Part shown: positions 57,389-64,000 of the stretch, in pieces
How positions within the stretch are numbered: position 1 is the stretch's first letter
How the letters are laid out: the number at the start of each line of letters is the position of its first letter
Source: Erigeron canadensis
Lineage: Eukaryota; Streptophyta; Magnoliopsida; Asterales; Asteraceae
Direction: 5' to 3'
Assembly (NCBI RefSeq): GCF_010389155.1
Contig: NC_057761.1
Location: 13,952,501 to 14,016,500 of the forward strand
DNA length: 64,000 bases
The notes under the pieces: generated by a model
What the model was told of the DNA's origin: nothing
Databases searched by the model: none
Seen by the model: only the letters and a program-made list of their open reading frames with translations
Translations under genes and position numbers: made by a program

Positions 57389-58057
57389 TGTAAGGTACCC
57401 TATTGTTGCGTGGATCGTAATAAGATGTGATTCGTTATGTCAAGAGTGCGGAATCCTCTTGAGATAACTAGATTTCTATTGCCTTTCGTCGATTAATGAG
57501 CAATTAATCAACCTAAGGAGATGCACGAGGCTTGTGGTTCGTGTAGGAGATCACACGAAGGAACAATTAACCTTAATTCGTGTCTATTCAAAATGATTCA
57601 CTAAGATCTAAAATGATAAACCTAATTCCGTAGATTAGGTCTTGTATTTATACTAATAGGTATTGGGTTTGTGTGGGCTTCGGCCTTAATTACGTATTAG
57701 GCCCGTAATTAACGATAACCAATCTACCTCGTGCTGACGTCAGCACGACGGTAATCCCATGTACTGATGGGACGTGCCTTTGGTCCTTTTTTTACTTCGT
57801 TTAGCTCGTACATAACATTCAATCACCATTTAAGTGTTCTACGACACTTATAAACCTTGATTCTATGTTCTTGTACCTGCAAAACAATATATAACACAGA
57901 AACACAATACAAAACATAAACATATATAATATTGAAGTTCAAACGTAATCATTAAATATCAACACAAGTTCTTATTTAAATGATTACAAACATAGTTCCT
58001 AAACATAAACGATAATCAAATCTATGGTACCATTGTCACAACGAATCTGCATCTACA
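57389..58057 (-). repeat. Copia-3 5' LTR
   Basis: The minus strand starts TGTAGATGC and ends ACCTTACA. The TATA box (minus) is at 57645-57652. Relative to the 3' LTR it lacks 14 bp next to the CTGATGACATCAG word. Confidence 0.94.
57729..57748. promoter_or_regulatory. Palindrome TCGTGCTGACGTCAGCACGA in the Copia-3 5' LTR
   Basis: Identical to 40686-40705. It lies downstream of the TATA box in sense coordinates of the opposite strand, i.e. within U3, about 80 bp upstream of the TATA box for minus-strand transcription. Confidence 0.6.
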
Positions 58058-58062
58058 AAATC
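58058..58062. repeat. TSD AAATC, right copy (Copia-3)
   Basis: It matches 40341-40345. Confidence 0.92.
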
Positions 58063-58601
58063 TCAACATGCAATTTCTATCTTGATAGTAAGGACTAACC
58101 ATATTATCATCATATTAAGCAATTTCTAGTTTCTCAATAGTCAAATCTTAGAGCATTATAGCTACTTCTCTAGTAAGGCACAACTATATAGCCATTACAT
58201 CATCTACGCTCTAGTCCTTATATAGCTCAACCTTAGGGCACAATAATTATCTCAATAGTAAGGCATGACTACATAATCATTGCAATGTTCACACGGTAGT
58301 TTCAAATAGCTCAAACTTAGAGAGTAAGAACTCGTATATACATATTTCAAATAGTCCAAACTTAGAGAGTAAAAGCTCTTATATCCATATCGTCCATAGC
58401 ATTTCATATTAACTTGTCATACCTATATCCCCTTTCGGTTCATTCATAAATAATCAATCTTATTGTCTTATGGTTTAAACAAGTCACGCCCCAACATGAT
58501 TTCATGTCTCGTTGTAATCACATTACTTTAAGGTGTGTATGCTACTCAATGATCAACATCGTAATCCACATAGCTTTTGCGCATGCATTTCTCATAAATT
58601 T

Positions 58602-58699
58602 TTCACATTACACATTCCAAACTTTCATATTGCACATTACAAGCTTTCACATTGCACATTTCAACTTCCACATTACACATTATAAACTGTCACATTGCA
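58602..58699. repeat. Degenerate CACATT(A/G)CA...CTTTCA tandem repeats
   Basis: About five imperfect copies of a 19-20-bp unit (TTTCACATT(A/G)CACATT..) follow each other. They are the likely reason for the open frame seen here; no protein function is implied. Confidence 0.6.
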
Positions 58700-58958
58700 A
58701 TCAATTCATGTTAAAATTCTCATGTTATAGCATATAACAGTATGCATCAACGAATATCTTTCAATCTTAGGTTCATTTCAACTCTAATGTGCATATGGGG
58801 GACTCCTACTAGACTAGCATAATCCTTACATAAGGAAAATCTCGAATCATTATATACGCTTAAGTGGATGTCTAAATGTAACACGCATGCTCATAAAAAT
58901 GGATTTAATAAGGATGTTTTTGAAACGGAATCCTTTTGAACATAAGTCCAAGTGGCCA

Positions 58959-59042
58959 TTTGAGTTTTACATGGTTCTCTCATAATTAAACGTAAATTCA
59001 TGACTTTACGTTTAATTATGGTCCTACCATGTAAAGCTCAAA
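58959..59042. repeat. 84-bp near-perfect palindrome
   Basis: Inner arms CATAATTAAACGTAAA (58981-58996) and TTTACGTTTAATTATG (59005-59020) are perfect over 16 bp with an 8-base loop. Outer arms TTTGAGTTTTACATGG (58959-58974) and CCATGTAAAGCTCAAA (59027-59042) pair with one mismatch, with 6-base non-pairing spacers on each side. Confidence 0.85.
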
Positions 59043-59146
59043 CTAACCTGCTCAACCTTATGCTCGACTCGACTATAAAAATCGTTTTGAAAAGCGGTTA
59101 TAGTTTTGAAATTCCCGGAGGAACTCCAATGTTCTCTATAACCTTA

Positions 59147-59159
59147 GTCACTGATACCA
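59147..59159 (-). other. Primer-binding site-like sequence of Gypsy-3
   Basis: The minus strand has TGGTATCAGTGAC shortly after the LTR end. Nine bases agree with the tRNA-Met type PBS, then it diverges. Confidence 0.6.
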
Positions 59160-59164
59160 TTTTC

Positions 59165-61384
59165 TGTAACACCCCAACTAAGGCGGAACAATGAGATGTA
59201 CAAAAAGTCGAGTATTCAAAACAAAGGATTATAAATAACATTCGCCATAACTTTATTTAATAAAAAGAATTTACAAATGTACATGCATGTGAACCAATTT
59301 CCAAGTACAAATGCGTCCACCATACTTGGATACTAAGTTCACGAAACAAATAACAATCACATGAAATAGTATACTTAAATGATCAAGGCGGATTCCATTG
59401 CCCATCACAAGGTTTGATCTTAGACTCCAAAGTGCAATGCAAACAATCATGATGCATATAAATCCTTAAAGATTAAGCTTATTTCCTAAAAAGCATGAAG
59501 AATAAGTATCAACTACGAAAATGTAGTTGGTGAGTGCATATGTTTTTAACTAAACCTTGGTACATACCCATTTTAACACTTAGAAAACATATTATTGTTA
59601 TATTTTGAAATACCTAAACCATATGACCGACAGATATCTCATCTCCAAATATCAAGTTTTTCAACTACCATAATGTCATTTCAAGACTTGGAAAAATCCA
59701 TGATAACTTACAAAGCTCTCATTTGACAAAATCATCGTGAGAGAAAAATATGTAAATCATTTATCACATCAAAACTATTCGGTCATCAAGATTTCAATAT
59801 CGCCAACTTCAACAATTTTCAAGATTTCATATAAGGTCCAATACTCAAACCGTATGTTCATTCCAAAATATCCATCATAATAATATCAATAACATTTAAC
59901 CAAAGGCATAATTTGATGAGTTTGTGCTTGAGCCACTACTAAGACCCTTTCACGTCCAAAATAATAGTAATGATTGTAATTTGCCCCGATGAATTTATAA
60001 CAAAAAGGCACATACTGTCAACCATGTGTAATAATTAATAATGAAGGAGGTCGTGCCATGGAGACGACCAAATATAAAGTAGATTAGAGCACCCCACGAC
60101 CGTCACCGTTGAAGGCGGCCACGTAGGCGGCCAATCAACTTGTCGCCGTTGATGTGAGTGAGGGGACGAATCCTAGTTGCGCAACCCTCTAACTACAGGC
60201 CTCAATGAGTTAATAGTAGTGTACAGGGGACTACCGTTTGACAGTACTCAAGCTCATCATATAACATATATCACAATGAACATACAACATAATCCCATAT
60301 CATAAACATTCTTTTAAGAATCATTTCATATATAGAAAGCAATTTTATTTGTCATGCTTTTCACCCCGAAAGTAAAACACATAAAAGAGTTTGAAAGGAG
60401 GTTATGACTCACCTTGATATGCAGAGCATTATATATACTTATCCAAAATGGGTACTTCCCATCTATTGCTTCCTTGATCATATATTCCATCATGGTCCTC
60501 ATCCATATTTCAAAGCCAAGACTATCCCTACGAGAGGACTAATATACATAAGTTCTTATCTTAAGCCATTACTTCAGAAATGCCACTTTCATTATCTTGC
60601 TATCAGTTGTGGGATCCAAGTATATTGCTAACATTCGCATCGTTTTGGTTGTAGAAATTGATGGTGTAAAAGGTTACTTTAATTACATGCGTAGTTATAA
60701 GTTGTTAGATTTTCAGTAACTTGGCTTCATTTGTGGTTTCACTTGGCCTCTTAGTTTATCATATAGATATGTCATATTAAGTTATGTTATCCTTATTCAT
60801 CATTTGTGTGTAACCGATTTTAGCGCGAATTAGCATTTGTGATATCAATATATAACTTGGTTAACATAATTGCTTATGTCTATCTCACTTAATTATATTT
60901 GTTTTATTTTGATTACACTTATCTCATGATTTTCGTTTAAGTGTTATGGGCCATTATCAGTTGGGCCTAAATGTGATGGGTTTTTAAGTGACTTGGGCTT
61001 AATTTAGTTATTAAGCTTAACCTTATTTGGCATGATTAATTAAAATTTTGGACATTTTGTAAGATTTATTGACTTTGTCACAAGTTGCGAGTCTTACATT
61101 ATTATTTATATAACTTGACTTCTTGAAATGAAGTTTTTGGCTAATTGACATTTCACCAAATTCAATTAGAACTAGTTTATAGCTTGAGATTGTCTTGAAT
61201 GATTATAGTTATTGTTTATGGCAAATCTAAGATGGCTAGTCATCTATGGTATTTCGTTGAACTAGAGGGCAATTATCACTATGCCGTAAATGGCTAGAAG
61301 ATCAATTCTCTTAATAACCTCTAGGGATAGATACCTAGATAAGTCTAAGTAAATTGTCTGAGTCGTAAATTGAGGGTTGTTACA
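59165..61384 (-). repeat. Gypsy-3 LTR, 2.2 kb
   Basis: The minus strand starts TGTAACAACCCTC and ends GGGGTGTTACA. A PBS-like sequence follows its end (59159-59147) and a polypurine tract precedes its start (61400-61385). This single LTR therefore has the neighbours of both a 5' and a 3' LTR. The end sequences are of the same type as the Gypsy-1 solo LTR, but the bodies do not obviously match. No TSD is visible (TTTTC/TCATT). Confidence 0.75.
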
Positions 61385-61449
61385 TCATTACCCCCTTAAC
61401 AAGAACTTCGTCCTTTATCTGTGTTTGTCGTAAATTGAGGGTTGTTGCA
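61385..61449 (-). other. Polypurine tract and duplicated LTR-start scrap
   Basis: The minus strand has GTTAAGGGGGTAATGA directly before the LTR start, preceded by AGGACGAAGTTCTT as in many gypsy 3' ends. GTCGTAAATTGAGGGTTGTT (61424-61443) repeats the LTR-start region at 61363-61382, so this is a rearranged junction. Confidence 0.65.
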
Positions 61450-61857
61450 AGTTAGATTATGTTGTTGAATGAAATTTAATAGAGTAGCCTCTATTTCTTA
61501 TCCAAAATCTTCATTTACCTTTATAGATCTTTGATCTTGGTGGTTTGGAGTGATCCCTTTATCTATATTTGTGGTGGTTCGTCCTTTATCAAATATAGTG
61601 ATGAGATCTTAAATCTTCGATTCCTTTATCTGTGTTTGTGATTTATCAAACATAATGGTGGGTTGGAGTGTTTCCTTTATCCTTGATTCCGGTGGCTAGG
61701 CCTTTACGAATCTTGGTGGTGGATTCTTTTATATATCATTTTATTTATCGTCTTGTTTTGCTGTTTATTTCATAAAATCCAGAAAATACCAAAAAAATCT
61801 AATTCCATTTTGTTTAATTTCCGCTGTGCTTGAGTTATTGCGTGTTTTACGCATCAT
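61450..61857 (+). repeat. Fragment of a Gypsy-2-type LTR
   Basis: It is similar, inverted, to 30065-30490: the same series of GATAAAGG words and the same end GTTTTACGCATCA. The LTR start and TATA part are missing. It directly abuts a gypsy RT scrap, so both ends are broken. Confidence 0.75.
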
Positions 61858-62072
61858 AAAGTCAAAGAAAGCTGAAGATCATTTGAAAGATCTTGAAGTG
61901 GCCTTCAATATCCTAGATAAGTACAATATGAAGATGAATCCTGCAAAATGTAACTTTTGAGTTGGCGCCGGAAAGTTTCTAGGATATATGGTCACCAAGA
62001 GAGGAATCGAAGCAAGTCCAGAACAAATCAAAGCCATCTTCAATTTGAATTCTACGTCGAATGCAAAAGTTG
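61858..62072 (+). pseudogene. Gypsy reverse transcriptase fragment
   Basis: It encodes SKKAEDHLKDLEVAFNILDK, NPAKCNF, a TGA stop, then AGKFLGYMVTKRGIEASPEQ. This is the C-terminal RT segment of a Ty3/gypsy element of a different kind from Gypsy-2 (whose segment reads FLGYVVSKEG). It is cut by the Copia-2c LTR at 62073. Confidence 0.85.
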
Positions 62073-62927
62073 TGTTAGGTCCAGTTTTTACTTAAAGTTT
62101 GTCCAGACTTGAAGACTGGAGTAATCCTGAAGATTTGTCCAGAAATTATGGAAGTCCAGTAAGCGTCTACTTGTACAGGAAATCTAGAGTCTTTCAGATT
62201 TGCAGAGCCCACTGGCAGACTTACCAGATCAACAACTGGAGTCCTTGTCAGTGTTCTAGACCTTACAAGTCAGAACACTGATTACGAGGAATTGACTTTA
62301 TGCCTTTACACGCTTTTACCCGGATATCTCTTTTGTCCCTTGTAAAGGTTTTACACGCGTGTAAAGGTGGTTGGCTAAAAGGTGACAAGTCACTATCAAT
62401 GTGACTTTATCCTTGTACTTTTAGTATTGCATTTAAAGAAAATACCAAAGTTCCTTAAATGCTCCCAACCACATTTGTACGGCAAAATAATCACTGAAGA
62501 AATTATTTTGCCTATAAATACTAAGTCATTTTCCTCTTTCAAATTACTTTTGCAATTTGGTGAACTTATCTAAATACTCTCGATCCAAACAATTATACTT
62601 CACAACTTTATGTATTTCGATCAAGGAGATTATTTAGCAAGTATAGATCACTTGTAATTCATAAGGTTATTTAGATACTTACTTTGGTATTATCTAGGTT
62701 CCACAACAACCTTGGATTTTGTTTATACATCAATAAATAAAATACACATTGAAAATTACTTTCGTGTTCCACCTTTATTTAACTTGCTTATTTATTGCTT
62801 AAGTCTTGTATTTACTTATTTATATTCTTGCATTTATATTTACGTAAATACTAGTCCTCATCTGGTGCATACTTGACTTGTTGTATTTTACACTTGTGGG
62901 TTAAACCATCGGTGAGGGACTTTCACA
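62073..62927 (+). repeat. Copia-2c 5' LTR
   Basis: It starts TGTTAGGTCCAG and ends GGGACTTTCACA, about 855 bp. The TATA box is at 62513-62520. The AATAAA hairpin at about 62714-62741 has one mismatch and one wobble. It is followed by a PBS. Confidence 0.92.
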
Positions 62928-62929
62928 AT

Positions 62930-62941
62930 TGGTATCAGAGC
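62930..62941 (+). other. Primer-binding site, Copia-2c
   Basis: TGGTATCAGAGC, two bases after the LTR, matches initiator tRNA-Met. Confidence 0.92.
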
Positions 62942-62978
62942 AGGTCGCTAAAATAATTGCTAGATCTGCTATTAACTG

Positions 62979-63083
62979 ATGGCAATCCCAGAAAATACAC
63001 AAGGTGTTGGATCTGACTCAAATGAAACTAATGCTAATATTGACCCTCCTGTTTCACCTCGTAATGTTAACAATAATATACGT
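62979..63083 (+). pseudogene. gag start of Copia-2c, truncated
   Basis: The ATG at 62979 begins MAIPENTQGVGSDSNETN, close to the gag start of Copia-2a (MANPENTQGN). After about 34 codons (RNVNNN) the similarity ends and the sequence becomes an inverted piece of the family-2 extra ORF. Confidence 0.85.
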
Positions 63084-64000
63084 GTCTTCACCTTCTTCAG
63101 TATCTTCACCAGAAATGACATGAGGCTTTCTTTGCTTTTTAAATGTAGCCAAATCTGGGAAGTCCTCAAACTGAGGTTCTGACTCACCAGCTTCAGTACT
63201 GGCATCCTCTTCTTCATTCTGCACACTCGCATCAGTACAAGTTGCTTTTTCCATATAAGCTTGAGCAATGGCTTCAGTGCCAAGTGCTTTCTAAACCATT
63301 TCTTCCTTTGTCTTCGTAATCTCATCAATACCAACCTTCAAACTACTTTCCCCCTTGGAATGACCACTAGTCCCAGACTTGAGGGCATTCCACACATCTT
63401 CTAGTTTGTTTCTATCAGAGGACCCAAAGGTTTTACATTCAGGGGTCATGATAGCCACAGATGTTTTTAACTGCTCAAAGTCTCTTCTAAGAGATTGGAC
63501 TTCAGAGACCAAGTCCTTTGGCATTTCATCGTTTATCACTTTCTCAACTTGTGGCAACAAACTATCCAGAATAGTCCTCAACACTGACCCAGATATTTCT
63601 TCAGTAACTTCATCATGTCAGCTCTTAATTTTCTGGCAACTTCATCACTGATGTTGCTGAAAACTGAATTCTGGTCAAGTGTTGGCCTTCTCTCCACATT
63701 TTCAACTCTGGTAATGAATTTCTGAACTTCATCAGTCAAACAGGACAAGGGACTAGGAACACTTGTCTGAATGGCAGTTTGCACTGTTCTGACCAACTTT
63801 TCTTCCAAGCCCTGGACTGTCACTTTGATTTTCTCAGAATTGTTATTTGTGGCCGATACCAGTTCATCCAGCTTCTCAAAAACTACCTTCGCATTACCAC
63901 CAAAAACATGCATTTCTGACCTCATATTATTTGAAAGTGAGGATTTAAAGTCAGAAACTACCTGTGAAGAAGTCTGGAGGGATCTTTCCAGGTCTGCCAC
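63084..64000 (-). pseudogene. Coiled-coil part of a family-2 extra ORF, inverted, runs off the window
   Basis: The minus strand encodes ADLERSLQTSSQVVSDFKSS, RRPTLDQNSVFSNISDEVAR, a frame change near 63580, KLEDVWNALKSGTSGHSKGE, a stop at 63291-63293 and EPQFEDFPDLATFKKQRKP. This matches the coiled-coil half of the Copia-2a extra ORF (18819-17940) in order. It is antisense to the LTR and gag start to its left, so it cannot be the normal continuation of Copia-2c. The N-terminal part would lie to the right of the window. Confidence 0.85.

Larger units (their letters stand above)
40346..58057 (-). mobile_element. Copia-3, Ty1/copia element with extra 3' ORF
   Basis: This minus-strand element has LTRs of 669 bp (5', 57389-58057) and 683 bp (3', 40346-41028), TSD AAATC, PBS TGGTATCAAAGC and polypurine tract TCAAGGGGGAGTC. 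The order is gag (57065-53853), PR-INT, RT-RNase H (to 50670), spacer, extra ORF (44978-41089) and polypurine tract. Copia-2b is inserted in the spacer; without it the element is about 14.7 kb. The LTRs differ at roughly 28 sites plus one 14-bp indel. Frameshifts in gag and a deletion through RNase H show it is dead. Confidence 0.94.
58063..59146 (-). other. Gypsy-3 leader-like DNA, no ORF
   Basis: In sense (minus) this follows the Gypsy-3 LTR and PBS, where leader and gag would lie, but no gag motif is recognisable. It contains CAAACTTAGAGAGTAA-type repeats near 58310-58380, CACATT repeats (58602-58699) and a long palindrome (58959-59042). Confidence 0.5.

Noticed and set aside
58504..58737. 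A 77-codon plus frame rich in His, Phe and Thr
   Set aside because: Product of the CACATT tandem repeat, not a gene.
1..64000. CRISPR arrays, tRNA or rRNA genes, bacterial-type operons
   Set aside because: No regularly spaced repeats with spacers and no cloverleaf or rRNA sequence were seen; all tRNA-like words are retroelement primer-binding sites.

Overview
The window is plant nuclear DNA, almost certainly from a flowering plant and probably a eudicot. It is AT-rich, has no recognisable host gene, and is built almost entirely of LTR retrotransposons inserted into one another. Three Ty1/copia families are present. All have a primer-binding site matching initiator tRNA-Met (TGGTATCA[G/A]AGC), long gag regions and the order gag-PR-INT-RT-RNase H, and at least two carry an additional ORF downstream of pol. 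That layout fits the SIRE/Maximus-type copia lineage; an Asteraceae source is only a guess. Ty3/gypsy material appears as one solo LTR, one rearranged remnant, one large LTR and an RT scrap.

Left third (1-28164): a three-level nest with every target-site duplication (TSD) visible. Copia-2a (minus strand, 695-28159, TSD TAATG) landed in older unassigned DNA. Copia-1a (plus strand, 1008-15947, TSD TGATC) landed in the 3' LTR of Copia-2a. A 2.8-kb gypsy solo LTR (11652-14484, TSD AGTTA) landed in the 3' untranslated part of Copia-1a. With Copia-1a and one TSD copy removed, both Copia-2a LTRs are 985 bp.

Middle (28165-40340): about 1.9 kb of unassigned DNA, then a gypsy remnant (30065-32388, minus: RT and RNase H pieces, integrase piece, polypurine tract, LTR) fused at 32388/32389 to a 3'-truncated second copy of the first copia family (Copia-1b, 32389-39495, minus), then unassigned DNA.

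Right part (40341-64000): Copia-3 (minus, 40346-58057, TSD AAATC) with an extra ORF at 41089-44978 and a truncated Copia-2b (plus, 46338-49392) inserted inside it. Next come gypsy leader DNA with an 84-bp palindrome, a 2.2-kb gypsy LTR, fragments of a gypsy LTR and RT, and a third family-2 LTR (62073-62927). The start of that element is joined head-on to an inverted piece of the family-2 extra ORF, which runs off the window.

No element looks autonomous: each gag or pol carries stops, frameshifts or deletions. The most interesting signals are not the enzymes. They are (i) an extra 3' ORF in two copia families with a shared N-terminal domain, a TATA box of its own and, in Copia-3, splice-acceptor-like sequence right before its ATG; (ii) a paired hairpin motif just downstream of pol shared by two diverged families; (iii) arrays of hairpins or palindromes with paired arm changes in the leaders and LTRs; (iv) a branch-point plus 3' splice-site-like signal over the gag stop in four elements; and (v) an LTR pair in Copia-1a that is mosaic and more diverged than the older LTR pair it sits in.
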